Positions 35,600 to 48,204 of a DNA stretch of 64,000 bases are shown here, piece after piece (position 1 is the first letter of the stretch; each line of letters opens with the position of its first letter). A program made the position numbers and the translations under genes. The notes beneath the pieces were generated by a model. The model did no database searches and had not been told where the DNA came from. It saw nothing but the letters and a program-made list of their open reading frames with translations. Source of the DNA: Bactrocera neohumeralis (lineage: Eukaryota > Arthropoda > Insecta > Diptera > Tephritidae); the NCBI RefSeq assembly GCF_024586455.1, contig NC_065920.1, positions 12,982,144-13,046,143 on the forward strand. The letters run 5' to 3'.

Positions 35600-38565
35600 T
35601 GAGTCCTTAAATTATATATCGAGTATGCCTTCCAATAATTCCATATTTGCAACCAAAGAGACCTTGGCTTAAAAAACCAAAAAGCCGGTCCAAACCTTCC
35701 ATTTGACCCCTTATATACATTAAATGATTTCCGCTCTCCCTGCTGCCGTCAAGATGAATGTGTTATCCCTGACAGACCGTAGAGCATTAATTATATATGT
35801 ATGTCATTTCAGGATTAATTAAAGCAAAAGTGCCGTTAACAATGCGAAACTTTGAGATTAATACTGCCTGTGTTTTAATGCATCTGAGGATAAATGTGAG
35901 CATCGAAATAAATACACACATCGTTGGATTTAAGCCGTAAACTTAATAGTGGCCATATAGGCTCTTACCTCTAAATATGTATATATACAGACATAAATAT
36001 ATAAACAGATATTTGGCGGAGGTTTGGCAAACAGTATAAGTCGGTCGTCGTGAAATAGTTGTCAACGTCCAAAAAGCACAATTCATTTTCATCTTTACAT
36101 ATCCCACATACAAATGTAAATATATGCGACTACGTATGTGAAACCTCGTACATATACTATACATATGATATGTACATATAAATATATATTCCTACTCATA
36201 AAATATGTAAACTAACTACGTGGAGAACGGTTGTATTGAAAATAGCAAAATAAATAGGAGAAACTCCAATACAACACCGCTCACATCCCAAAACCGTTAG
36301 TCTACTAGCCACAGCATACGCCTCCCTACAACCGCGCCGCTCCATCACGCAGCATTTCCACAATTCTAATCAACTTCGCTTGCAATGCCCATGGGCTGGG
36401 ATCGAGGATTACCAGTGAGTGCTTTAGCGCAATTTTACGTTCATAAATTATTTATAAGCAATAAACATAAAATTTAAATAATCGAATAAAACCGAAGGAT
36501 ACTCCGTTGAGAATATGTGAACGGTACTACTTGCAAATTCTAGGTTAACCTATTCGTCCATAGGTATTCAGTGGGGCTTAAATGAATGGATGTTTGTAAT
36601 GCGACCGTGTATGATGAGATGTGTTCGCATGTTGCATAATCTTAGGCGCAATGTTATTGGCAGGTGAGAAAACCACTCACTCACCTTTACCATGCGACGT
36701 CTAGTAACGGCATTGACACTGGGTAATGCAATATCAGTAATGATAATGGTTATGGTAATGTTGTAAAGGTTCCTACAACGTATATATACCTGTGTATGAG
36801 CGCTTATCACACCGATTACCGTAAAATGTAGAGCTGTAAGAGCTCTCAATTGCATGAAATTTGTATAATGAAGTGAGAGAGAACTAAATGCAGGCGCGTA
36901 GAACACTGGATACGACAGTTGATTGTAGAAGTATGCGGGGAAATATTAAAAGGAAAGAAATGTCCGCAAAATTGTAAATCAACTTTATGGATTTTGAAAT
37001 ATTTCTACAATGTAGTCTACAAAAATTCACCGCTGATATTTATCTTCGGGCCGCAATTATTAGAAAAAAGGGCAGGCATTAGACCACAGTTGTCAAACGG
37101 GCTGATGTGGAAGGAAAATCGAAGCTTTCTGGCATAATTTGCCCATTAGCTGGCGTTTTTGAATTCTTTAGAGTCGCCAAGCACGATTTTGACATCGTGG
37201 CGGGGGCAATTATCTGAATCGCACATAAGAGGAATGACTGCTTTTATTTCGCCTATTTATTTGATGTTGAATAGTTAATAAATATTCGTATTCCCCCGCT
37301 TAATAATACTCGGCAGCGCACAAGGTTCTAATCGAATTGAGATGGCCAAATAAGTTATTAGCAAGCGTTGTTGTTATTTTACTAAGCAAATTGAATTTTA
37401 ATAAATTTATGCGCTGAATTCTCCGGCGGCACTGACATAAATTTCAATCAATTCATACTAGATTACACACTCGAATACACATGCACATTGCTTGTGCGCT
37501 ATTATGCTTTGCTTATGTGTATGTGATGCCCTGCAGGGAAACACCAGCTTTTCGATTAGATAGACAGTTCAGGAGCGAGTATAAATGATCGCGAAAAGGC
37601 TTATAATTGCTATGTGTTGCGAGGAATGAAGAATGTATGTTTAATGATAATTTAACTTTAAATTGACTTTATTTGTCGCCTTGGCATTTCCTAGTGAGCA
37701 CTATTTGGGAGCTAAAGTAAAGCATCATTAACTAGATATCTATGGACAACTACTGTTGCAATTGCAATAGTAACTATGCTTTGCACAAAACCCGCAAATC
37801 AAATGCATTTCAAATGTAAATATTCCTACAGGGTATGTATGGTGCTTACATACACAATGGAAATACAGTTCATAATTCACATGTACATGTTGGTGGTAAA
37901 CACAAGTTGGTAGTCGGTATTTAAATAATATTTTTGCGTTTTTGTTTTTGCATTTCTATGCAACAAAGATTTGTGAACACATGCAAACATAAATGTAAAC
38001 TTGTTAATTTGCTTTATGCTATGCATAAATAATACCTTCGATCCGCATGCTTAAGGCATGTGTTATGCAGTCATATTTTTTTAATGAAAATACAATGTTT
38101 CAACGATGTAATCAAATACAAATTTTTAGTGAGTAGTTATGAGTGCAGCCAAGCTCTTGGAAAACTTTGTGGAATAAATCGAAGAAGTGTTTGAGGCAGC
38201 AATAAGAGATTAAGTGCTGTTCTTAAAGTATTCATACATTTGTTGTATTTAACTATAGTGTACTACAAACGGTCTAGAGATATCTTGCACAAAAAATTCC
38301 TTAAGTTCGACTGCTTGATATCAAGAGGTATTGAATATTTCGTGGCAAGACTTTCAGTCTCCGGTAATAACCTTTTATTAAAAGAAAGCCTTTCAAAAGT
38401 TCTCTATGATTCCACGTTACACAGATATTGACTTTTATATTTCGGCATTTGGCAACTTTACCGTAAAGTTTGACGTTTTAGGTGTTATACATACTCAGAA
38501 CATTTTGACATAAAGCGCTTTTTGTGTTATCTACAATAACTTAGAATATTCATCTCCGCCAAAAA
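35600..38565. other. Intergenic, no recognised gene
   Basis: ORFs up to 112 codons without domains. Low complexity TACATATA runs lie near 36.1 kb. A weak inverted repeat flanks 36225-36280. Sequence at 36.3-36.42 kb is more GC-rich and ends in ACCAGTGAGT, which could be an untranslated exon border, but this is unsupported. Confidence 0.35.
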
Positions 38566-38572
38566 GTACTAC

Positions 38573-39195
38573 TGTGGGCAAAAAGTAGTGAGACTTTTTA
38601 ATTTAAATTTAGGCCAAGGGGGATTACTTTGAAAGGTACGACAGAGATTTTGAAGAATAAATTAAGAATTTTAAAATTATGTGCAAAGTCTTACTGTTTT
38701 GTGCTCATAGCAGTAAATCGTCACCATTTTCGAGCGATTATTTTTGCAACTTTCGTCGTGGATTAACTCAGCATACACATCGATCTATCTAAATTAATCA
38801 ATTTGACGATGAAGCTCCATTCAGGAGCAATGTTTATTGATGGCATAGTGAATCGAGATATTAGTAGGACCAGCATACATTCAATTTTTTTGACGTTGGA
38901 TCCCACATTTTGTCGATCGCTCAAAACAGTATCGTTTCAGTTGGTCGAGAGAAATGTTAAACAGATACGTATTTGACAACTAGGCAGATTATGAATCCTG
39001 GATTTATACATAAGAGCCCGAAAGTAAACAGCAATCGAATATTTACTTGTTTCAAAATGAGCCGAATAGAACAAAAGCGTGCCAGTAAGTTCTGAGCGGT
39101 ACACAACCATTTTTTTTGTCAGTTGTCTTTCAAGAAGTCGAGAAAACCACACCAAAAATTGATTTAAAACACGCAAAAGTGTATAGATCTTAATT
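38573..39195 (+). mobile_element. Mariner-type relic
   Basis: The start CTGTGGGCAAAAAGTAGTGAG matches the mariner end at 9.935 kb. Downstream, FDDEAPFRSN, then LLMA-SEFNRDISRTSI-like sequence, resembles the mariner N-terminal helix-turn-helix linker (WFxEFxRGRxSL). Strongly decayed and short of the catalytic domain. Confidence 0.5.
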
Positions 39196-39199
39196 GAGA

Positions 39200-40254
39200 A
39201 TATTTTGAAAAATAATTAAGCGGTTTTCAATAATTAATATTTGGCTTTGTTTTGTGCTTCCGTAATATAAAAGTCAACCTACTTAAGTACCGAGATATTT
39301 CTCCGAAGAGGAGTCATATACTATATAACATAATTATAAGTAGAAATGCAAACATAAATATGTATGTATATGTATTTAAACGCGATAAATCGTGTTTCTC
39401 AAAAATTTGAAAAATATTCAGTAAATTTTTTTATTTCAAAATATTTTTCCGGTATGAACTCATGCACACCTTGCCTACTCATGAGACAAATGTGCAGGTA
39501 CAAATTTGTAAATTGCAACTCTCCGATGTTGAGTGCATTCGGTAAGCACTGGTCGCTCTCTCACACAAAAGGGCTCGACTCTCAGGTGTTTCGCTTAGCT
39601 ATGACATGGTACTTTAGTCAATGTTACGTTTATAAACATTCAATTAGCTCATTCGCTTTTATAGTCAACAGTTTATGTCAGCGTCCGGTAGCAATGTTGT
39701 CAGAGCTCAACAGCTGATCGACAAGATCAATCGACTCTCGACTCATGCCAATGTGCTTGTGTATTTGCGCTGCTAAAGTGCTGGCGGAGTCAGTTGCGCG
39801 ACGGCAATCGCTCCGACTAGTTGTGAGCTAGTATACGTAACTCCGTAGTACTTTATTTATCCATATGAAACGAATACGAAACGATATTTATGCCGATAAA
39901 ATTAGTTCGCGTTTGTTGATTGCGAATTGAGTACGGCGGGGAACGGCTGTGATCGCAGCTTCAGTTCAACGGCATTCACAAAAGCAGGCGAATCGCGAGC
40001 CAAAGCTGTCAACGTCGACATTTACGCGTCGTTGGAAGAGTTTTCGGTTCTGTGTTTAGTAATCGCAGCTAATAAGCTATCTCGTTGACATATTTGCGGA
40101 TTTCGTAATTGAAAAGATCGAGTAGGAGTGTGTGCTTTGTTTACTACGACTATTTTTTTCCATTTATTAATCCATGAAGTGAAAGTGTTGTTGTTTATTT
40201 TCCACTTGACTGAGCTCAACTACGGAGTAGCTTATTTACTATTAACAAATTCAG
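39200..40254 (+). other. Region upstream of the lipase gene; probable promoter and 5' leader
   Basis: From about 39.5 kb the GC content rises relative to the region to the left and there is no repeat signature, as expected near a promoter. No TATA box or initiator could be assigned with confidence. Leader length and start site are unknown. Confidence 0.35.
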
Positions 40255-43200
40255 ATGCACCACAGATCCGCGATTCAAGACACACTGCGCCTCTCTCGTC
40301 TAGTCGCAGTTGTTGTTCTAGTGATAGTTTTTGTAAATGGTACGTATAGAAATAAAATGGGTAGAGAGAAGAGTAGTAAGCGCAAAAAGTAATATTGTTT
40401 TTGAAAATACATGAAAACTAAAGCAAATGAAACAGTACAAATCCAAGTGAAATTAAATAAAATCTTCGTTAAAGTAGAAAAAGTGGATTGAAATCCGCAA
40501 AAAAATATTTCTATCATATTTATGTACGACCGAGTCTCTGTTGTTGTTTCTGGAACGGCAGAAAATATTCCTATAGTAATTTGGAAGAGTTGACAGTCCT
40601 CGATTGGATAAAAAACCGGGTATATTCCGGTTATACCATATAGACCGGACCGTCGTGCGAACGGCGCCCTAATCTCTAAAAATACCTTACAAAGCTCGAA
40701 CATAGAACAAAAATACATACAAGCATATTTATGACTCTGCTTGTCAGGCCTGTCAAAAGTTTATAAGCAAAGCTCTTGTTATTTTGAAGATTTACTTAAA
40801 AGTTTTTCAAACTATGGTATCTCAGTTCTGTTTTTGAAGGCGTCTAAAACGATATAGGGTATACAATTACTAAATAATATAATTATTCACAAAATTTTGT
40901 AGAATTTGTTCGGTCTAAAAAGTATGACAGATAGCGCTGTGGTATAATTGCTGGAATTTTTGAACTTTCTTTAAAATAAAGTAAGTCTTACAAGTTCTGC
41001 CAAACAAATCGCTAGATGAAACTCTTTATTTTGAATTCTATCAACTTAAAATATTGATACCAAATCAAAACAGAGCCTTTTGAATACTAGAAGCATAAAC
41101 CAGCATGAAGCCTGTCTTTATCAAAATCGCTGAAATGAACCTCCTCAAATTTATAAAAATATATTACTAAAAACCTTTGTAAATTTATAACAATTCCCCA
41201 ATTATTGTTTTTCATTTCGGCAGTGCCATCAGCATGCAGCGCACCGCTAGCTAGCTCATTGCGTGACGTCTGCGGTCACACGCTACGCAGACCAAGCGGA
41301 TTTTTCGATTCTACTTTCCTGAAGCGTTTCTTCAAACACTGGATACCATTCACCAGTTCCATGCGCGTCAAAATGCAATTCTATTTATATAAAAGGGATT
41401 TTGCCGAGTGTGGACGTGAAATAATAACAGACGATGGCAGCAGCTTGGAAATGTCTGATTTTAATCCAGATCATCCAACGAGGTTAGTAGATAGTTTTAT
41501 TACTTCAAAATTTTTAAGACACATATGTACAAATACTGTCAAATAGCCATAACTGTCTTTAGTTTTAAGCGTTCAAGCAAACTCAAGTTAAGTTTCGAGA
41601 TTACATTTTTCGAAATCCGCAAAGTGGGGACTTATCGATGTATTTAGCGCGAGGTATTGGAAATAATATGAGTACTCTGCCATAGTATTAGTAACCGAGT
41701 AATGAGTAATATTCATGCTAAAATTTTTGATAAAATTTCACTTATTTTACTTTAGTGTTCGTCATGTAGTTAATTTCTTCAAAAATTAACCTTAGTTTTT
41801 TGCTAGGTATGTATGTATGTACGTGCGTTTCAAAACCCAAATAAATAAATTTTTAATTGCGTTAATGTCACGCAAACTATTTTTTACAGAAATTTTGATT
41901 GCCAACACGTTAGTCTATAAACAATTGCATTAAGGTGGGTCCATATTGAAATTTTTTTTAATACCCTGAACAGGGTATATTAAGTTTGTCATTGAGATGC
42001 TATAAGAAGTATCGGAGATCCTAAAAAGTGTATATAAATGACCAACGTGACGAGCTGAGTCAATCTAGCCATGTTCGTTTGTCTGTATATATATGAACTA
42101 ATCACTCAGTTTTCAAGATATCGATCTGAAATGTAACACACGTTATTTTCGCCCCAAAAATAGGTATTTTATTTTATTTTTCATAAAGCTACTTTTTAAT
42201 CGTTTTGGTATCGCACCACTATAGCATATAGCTACCAAAAAAACTTGAACGATCGGAATTATGTTCTTGTATGTAAAATTATTTTGTTAGACAAGATGTC
42301 TTTACGTAATACAAATTATTCAGATGGAGTCACTATAACATATTTGAACGATCTAAATCATGTACTTTTTCTTTTCCTCAACTTTTGAGGAGATATCTTG
42401 GCATGGACCGGATATTTTATAATATATTTGTGAGGGATATTGTCGCTACGGTGAATTCGATCTTTTTTTGTTTTGTTCGGCATTGCTTGAATTTTTTTTT
42501 TTTCCATAATAAATCCAACACTTTGATTGAGAAAATATTATTTTTGTGAAACATTTTCAATATAGAATAAAATATGATCATTTTGTCTTTAGACCAAAAT
42601 TTAAGAAAAAGCGGAAAAATGTGCTTCCGAAAGAGTATTTTCATTATCTGATTTTAAAAGTGAAAAAACTAGGTATTTGAATATTCCACATACATTTTGA
42701 GGTTATGTGAAAAAGGTGTGAATCCAAAATCCAAAAGTTGTAGATCTTTTCATTATCTACAACTTTGACATATAACTTTTTCTATAGGATTCGTGGCCTT
42801 GCCGGAAATCGAGAACCCTTGAAACACGCCCCTTCTCTTCCGATCTCAGATCAGACCCTAAATTAGCTTTCCTTTAAATTTTTTTAATTTATTTTTCATT
42901 TCCAATTCAATTTACTGTGAATTTCTTTCTATTTTTAATATTTTCAAAGGCTTCTGCACTAGTCTACTAGAAATGTCAATTTAAAAAAATATGTACATAT
43001 ATACTATACATACATACATATATTGGGTAGTCGAAAAAGTCGTTTTCATATGTTGTCAATAAATGTCGTTGTTTATTTATTTATTAGTATAAATATAAAA
43101 AAAGTTTGATTAGAAATACGAAAAGACGTTTTCGCCCACCCAATATATCAGTAAATACAGTATTTTAAATAGCAATCAGAAAATGTATTTATTTCAAAAT

Positions 43201-46200
43201 TCAGTCGAAAAATTTATATGAAATACCCGATTTCACAAAACAAAGAAACACCCTAATGTGAGAAATTAACGAAATCAAAGCTAGCAAACTGTAATTACGT
43301 AATAAGCACAGATTTTATAATTAACGCATTTGTCACCGCTACTGTGCCATTATGACAAATACACCAATAAACTCGCGCAATGCCTATACTTTTAACTAAT
43401 TAATCACTAATTGATACTTTGTAATAACTACATACATGTACTTATATAGTACATAGGTATTATTGCTACTTAGTATAATGTGCTCAGGCAAGCAAAAAAT
43501 ATAAAAATCACAATGTCCAATGCAGGCGGGACGAAAGCGATTAATTGATATTTTTGTTTATTAATATTACGAAATTAATTGTGAGAAGATTGAAGACGTT
43601 TTTAATTACCTAAACAAACAAAGGCTCGTTTAATCTATAACGGTAGTATAAAAACTGCACGCCAGAGTTGATAGCGAACAAATGCAAATAGGAAATAAGC
43701 AGCATTCGCAAATAGAGGTCGATAAATATGAAAATTACAACAACAACATACACAATAACAAATCACATCTGACTTAGGAAATATTTGTATTATATTGCAT
43801 GGGCATACCGAGCCCCATATATTAACCGATATTCACACATGAGATAAAATCAACAGAAAAGACCGTTCGAAAGGATTTTACAGATTTAACTAAATCATAG
43901 AAACGATTTTTATACACTTGCAACATGTTGCTACAGGGTATTATAGTTTTGTTCACCTAAAACTAATCACGAAAGATAATCGAGTTAGATACATAGAAAT
44001 GATCAGGATGACGAACAAGCCGAATTCGGAATGTCTGTCCGTCCGAGTAATCGATACTTCTTCTATACTTCTTCTTTATTGGCGTATATGCGGTTATAGC
44101 CGAGTTTACAACAGCGCGCCAGTCGAATTTTCAAGAGAATGGTACAAAGAAGTTCTGCGGAAGATGTATGGTTCTTTGCGCATTGGCATCGGCGAATACC
44201 GCAGTCGATGAAACGATCAACCTTACGAGATGTACGACGACATTGACATAGTTCAACGATTTAGGAGACACCGGCTACGCTGGCTAAGTCATGTCGTCCG
44301 AATAGATGAAAACACTCCAGCTCTGAGATTATTCAACGCAGTTTCCGCCGGGGAAGCAGAGGTGGATGAAACTTCGTACAAGTTTTTCTTGGCTACGAAG
44401 GGGATCGGTATTGCAGATGGGCAGAATCGGACCATTGCCACGTCTACAAAACGCCATTAATCGAAAACATATAAAGTGTCATAACTAAGCTCCACCATAA
44501 CCCAAGGTTGTTATTTACTACAACGATTGCATTAGCATAAGAATTTATGGTTGAATTTTTTTTTGGCTAAAAATCTTGGCATGGCCATTTCCCTCTTCTC
44601 TTAAAAAACATTCAAGCTATAATAACTACAAATTCATTTAAGGTTTCTACCCGCTATGAAAATGGGTGAATTCGGATTATATTCTATATCTATATCTAAT
44701 TCCTTCTGATTCTATCTGAAACGGAAAAAACTTTTCTCGAATAGTGCCTTTGAGGCCATACCAAAACCAGTTCAAGTCCGACCAAAACTATTTAAGTCCT
44801 CAGATACTGAATATGTGGACGCCAGTTCCTTTTGCTAACTTTTTACCACATGTTCATCTGACCGATAGAACGGGTGATCCAAATAGAGGTACTTTTTCCA
44901 ATAGCCTTTTTTTGACAGATCAATCGTGTCAAGCTGGAATGTAATTTTTTTCAGTATTGTTTGGCTTTTCATCATGGAAAGACTTACGGCTGAACAACGT
45001 TTACTAATCGTTCAACTTTATTATGAAAATTCGAATTAGCGAAGAGCGTGAAGTGTCGATTAAGTGCCGTTCTCAGCTACTCGGACTGACGAATAGAACG
45101 AAAGCATACAAAATACAGCTTGTGCAAGAAGTGAACCCGCTCGACCTTCCTTCACTCTATGGGCTCTTGAAATCCAAAAAATCAGACGTTTTCAAGCCAT
45201 ATTTTTTTCAGCGATGTGTCTCATTTCTGGCTCAGTTGGTATGTAAACAAGCAAACTTGCCGCATTTGGGATTAAGAGCACCCTGAAGAGGTTCCAGAGC
45301 TGCCTTTTCATCCAGAAAAAACAACGGTTTGGCGTGGTTTGTGGGCCGGTGGAATCAGCGGTCCATATTTCTTCAAAAGTGATGCCGATGAGAACGTAAC
45401 AGTCAATGGCGATAATTTTAGTTCTCTGTCAATTTTAGTCTTTCTGAAGTTGACTTTAGAGAGTCAAAGAACGTATGTGAATCATGTTGTGAGGACTTAA
45501 AATCAATTCCTTTGTGATTTTAATGCACGAATAAAAAAGTAAATAATTTGATAAGCGATTGACTTCTTTGAATTTCGCAGTTGGTTTTGAGGTCGGCACT
45601 TTCTCATACAGACCACAAAAACAACATTTATGCGTCGGCTATATACTTGTATAGTATATCACATATGGTAGTATATAGTATATGCAGATATAAACAACAA
45701 ATTGTATGCACAGCTGCAGACACCGGTTTTAACAACTTTTATGACTCAGTGAGAAATTAACACTTTTTATTTTGAATATTTTTCGTTGAAAGTCTTGGTT
45801 GAACGCACTTCATATTTAAACATACATACACATATGTATAATATGGTTACGTAGTATATACCCAAAATCACAAAAATACAGTGGTACATATTAAAGATCA
45901 CACATATTTCTTCTCTCTCTTTCACGCAGAATAATCATACACGGTTGGATGAGTCAGAGCAAAGGCGCCTTGAATCGTGCTGTCAAAAATGCGTATCTGA
46001 GTCTAGTCAAACGCGAGCCACTGTCAGATGTTTCCACCGAAGATGCCAACGTCGTCACCAGTGCACCAATCAACAGTGTGTATTTAAACAACAGTGATCT
46101 CAATGGCACTGTAACGCCGAGCGACTATAACATAATCGTCTGTGATTGGAGTATTATTTCGTCGAATGTGAATTATTATAGTGTCGTCGAAATGGTTGAG

Positions 46201-46851
46201 GATTTAGGTCGGTTACTTGCCGATTTTGTTGGTTTTCTGCACCTGCGCACCGGCCTCAATTATAATGATGTCTATTTGATTGGTCACTCTTTGGGCGCAC
46301 AAATCGCCGGTAGCGCTGGCAAGCAAGCACATCCCTACCGCTTCAATACGATCTATGCGCTCGATCCGGCCGGTCCAAAGTTTCGCGACGTCAGCGATGA
46401 GTTTCGCGTCGATCCAAGCGATGCTGAGTATGTCGAATCTATACAGACTAGCAGCAGTTTGGGTTTCGAAGAACCAGTCGGTCATGCCACCTTCTATCCC
46501 AATTATGGACGTGACCAGAAGAAGTGCTATTTTTATGGTTGCTCTCATCGGCGGGCCTACCACTACTTTGCCGAATCGATTACCAGCAAATTGGGATTTT
46601 GGGGTACACTCTGTCGTCGTCAATCGGATGATGTTTGGATATTTTCGGAGACGGGTGTGGAATTTCGTATGGGTGGCGAGCCCTCTACGCCAAAGAGGGG
46701 TACATTCTATGTCAAAACAGCAGCTAAGCCGCCATATGCACTGGGTCCAAATATACAACCGCAACGATTCGTCACAGCTGCCATAGATAACGAAACAAAT
46801 GGACTATTCGAAGACGAAAATAATTCTATCAGCGAGTATAAATTTGTATAG
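40255..46851 (+). CDS. Secreted neutral lipase (pancreatic-lipase family)
   Basis: Three exons: 40255-40339, 41224-41482 and 45930-46851. Phases agree across both introns, giving 421 residues. Exon 1 encodes a signal peptide (basic start, then LVAVVVLVIVFVN) with likely cleavage after SACSA, encoded at the start of exon 2. The exon 2/3 junction restores HPTR-IIIHGWMSQSKG, the strand before the oxyanion loop. The nucleophile elbow is GHSLGAQ (Ser about 235), followed by ALDPAGPKF (Asp about 260) and CSHRRAYHYF (His about 321): a complete Ser-Asp-His triad. The short Asp-to-His spacing means the lid is reduced, as in insect family members. Likely role: extracellular acylglycerol or phospholipid hydrolysis; the substrate cannot be read from sequence. 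AATAAA at 46989 follows. The second intron is packed with repeats. Confidence 0.92.
40555..40690 (+). mobile_element. Repeat family D fragment in lipase intron 1
   Basis: GAGTTGACAGTCC, AAAAAACCGGGTAT and CCGTCGTGCGAACG align in order with 11190-11320. Confidence 0.5.
41962..42475 (+). mobile_element. Dispersed repeat family A, copy 5 (lipase intron 2)
   Basis: Head palindrome TACCCTGAACAGGGTA is perfect, followed by TATTAAGTTTGTCA, GTATATAAATGACCAACGTGA and CACTATAGCATATAGCTACC. The tail has decayed to GCTACGGTGAATTCGATCTT. Confidence 0.78.
42480..42970. repeat. Dispersed repeat family E, second copy (lipase intron 2)
   Basis: Shares TTTTGAGGTTATGTGAAA, CTATAGGATTCGTGG-like, GAAATCGAGA, CACGCCCCTTCTCTTCCGA and TTTTCAAAGGCTTCTGCACT with 8.82-9.07 kb in the same order. 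The second hairpin arm is absent here. Confidence 0.6.
43023..43143. mobile_element. 121-bp MITE with mariner-type inverted ends (lipase intron 2)
   Basis: The ends TTGGGTAGTCGAAAAAGTCG and, reversed, TTGGGTGGGCGAAAACGTCT are imperfect inverted repeats of about 24 bp, flanked by TA on both sides as Tc1/mariner insertion requires. The inner part is AT-rich and non-coding. The end sequence matches the right end of the mariner at 49.5-50.43 kb (TTTTTTCGACTACCC). Confidence 0.85.
43908..44062 (+). mobile_element. Dispersed repeat family B fragment (lipase intron 2)
   Basis: TTTTATACACTTGCAACATG, TTGCTACAGGGTATTATAG and TTTTGTTCACCTAA followed by GTCTGTCCGTCCG have the style of the fly dispersed repeats seen elsewhere in the window but are not family A. 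Only the head is present. Confidence 0.5.
44065..44118 (-). mobile_element. LINE 3' tail in reverse orientation (lipase intron 2)
   Basis: CTTCTTCTTTATTGGCGTAT followed by ATGCGGTTATAGCCGAGTTTAC is the reverse complement of the 3' end of the 12.65-kb LINE family. Only about 55 bp are present, and they abut forward-strand sequence of the same family. Confidence 0.75.
44119..44465 (+). mobile_element. LINE ORF2 C-terminal fragment (lipase intron 2)
   Basis: Plus strand: LRKMYGSLRIGIGEYR, YEMYDDIDIVQRFRRHRLRW and LSHVVRIDENTPALRLFNAV, the post-RT tail of the same LINE family. Two ORFs (97 and 76 codons) remain open across it. It is joined head-on to the inverted tail at 44065. Confidence 0.75.
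44868..45560 (+). mobile_element. Tc3-like DDE transposon relic (lipase intron 2)
   Basis: The end GGGTGATCCAAATAGAGGTACT is followed by a start-like MERLTAEQRLLIVQLYYEN, then RTKAYKIQLVQEVNPLD, FFSDVSHFWLSWYVNKQ, FHPEKTTVWRGLWAGGISG and SDADENVTVNGD in shifting frames. The catalytic half after VNGD is mostly lost. The right end is not clear. Confidence 0.8.
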
Positions 46852-46988
46852 TTTTTAAGTGTAGAGTTTGAGTTCAAAAATCAAATCAAAATATATATAT
46901 TTATTTTAGAATGATTTTATTTATTTGACAAAACCATATGGAATTTAAAATTTTTACTAACCCACCACCAGAAGTTGTAAATATGTCT

Positions 46989-46994
46989 AATAAA
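46989..46994 (+). terminator. Polyadenylation signal of the lipase gene
   Basis: AATAAA lies 138 bp after the stop, with a second overlapping AATAATAAAA just behind it. Confidence 0.6.
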
Positions 46995-47289
46995 TAATAA
47001 AAAGTCTTTATGACATGATGAGATGTGATATATGGTATAAAACGATATTGATTTTAGCAATACTAATACTGTTTTTCTGAGCACCCTTTGTTGGTATGAC
47101 GTGATATGTGATGTGTTGTGATATCATCTGAGTAAGTTGTAAGAGTTACAACTATTCTCTTTCCAGTCTTTTTTGAAAATAATGCAGCGAGCTTCAAAAT
47201 TTGTTCGCTCTGAGACGAAGACAAGCCGACTCCCTATCGTGCGGCTTCTTCAATTTACTTCTGTAGAAATAATACGAACTGTCATCAAA

Positions 47290-47686
47290 CAAGCAAACTT
47301 CGTACTCGACTGAGTAGGCAATTGTGAAGTAAAGTCTTTTCTCGACAAACAAAGACCAAATTCTACAAGTCACTCATCATCCCCGTCCTGCTATATGGTG
47401 CAGAGGCATGATTGAAAACTGCGAATACCGCAGTCGATGGAACGATGAGCATTGGTATAGTTCAGCGAATTAAGAAACAGCGGCTACACTGGCTTGGTCA
47501 TGTCGTCCGAATGGACAGTATTCGACGAAGTAACCACCGTTAATAAGACCAAGTGGAGGAGGACCTGGCTACAATCCACTCCAATTGGCGCCAAAATGTT
47601 AAAAGGAAGAACGACTAAAGCGCTATTGTAAACTAGGCTATAACCGCGTAAGCGTTATTCATGCCAATAAAAAAGAAGAAGATCTT
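47290..47686 (+). mobile_element. LINE-type fragment, 3' end
   Basis: Plus strand: TKFYKSLIIPVLLYGAEA, RLHWLGHVVRMD, then ACCGCGTAAGCGTTATTCATGC and AATAAAAAAGAAGAAG. Same family as the 12.65-kb copy, with internal deletions and stops. Confidence 0.75.
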
Positions 47687-48200
47687 CTCGAAGAGCTGAG
47701 TCGATTTAACCATGTCCTTCTGTCTGTCTGTCAGTCTGTCTCTCTGTATGTAAGCGAACTAGAACTCCGTTTTTAACATAACGGTCTGTATTTTGCACAA
47801 GACGTTTTCTCCCCGAGAAGCTGCGCATATGCTGGAACTGCCGTTATCGATCCACTATAGCCTATAGTTTCTATACAGACTGAACGATCGAAATCTAGTT
47901 CTTCTATGGAAAACTTTTTCATTTGACGAAATATCCTGACGAATTTTGGCATGGATTATTAACTATTTAAGGCAGTAATGTATTCTTCGAAGAAATGGTT
48001 CAGATCAGAACCCTATAGCATATACATAGCTGTTATACAAACCCGGCGATCGAAATGAAGAGCTTGTATGAAAAACTCTTTCATTTGACGAGATATGTTC
48101 ACGAAGTATGGTGTAGTTTATTATATAAAGAAATCATGCAAACTCCGAAGAAATTTTTTTGATGGGATCACTTAGCATATATATTGATTACTTCGAAGTA
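47687..48200 (+). mobile_element. Dispersed repeat family A, copy 6 (head missing)
   Basis: GAGCTGAGTCGATTTAACCATG, TCTGTCTGTCAGTCTGTCTC, GAACGATCGAAATC and TGTATGAAAAACTCTTTCATTTGACGAG-type phrases occur in family order. It starts directly at the LINE tail and lacks the head palindrome. Confidence 0.72.
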
Positions 48201-48204
48201 TTAC

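Noticed and set aside
36215..36290. Small inverted repeat (TTGTATTG ... CAATACAA)
   Set aside because: The perfect stem is only about 8 bp with a loop of about 30 nt; expected by chance in AT-rich DNA.
46213..46764. 183-codon ORF on the strand opposite lipase exon 3
   Set aside because: It is antisense to a clear catalytic domain; biased codon use of the real gene leaves the antisense frame open. No domain of its own.
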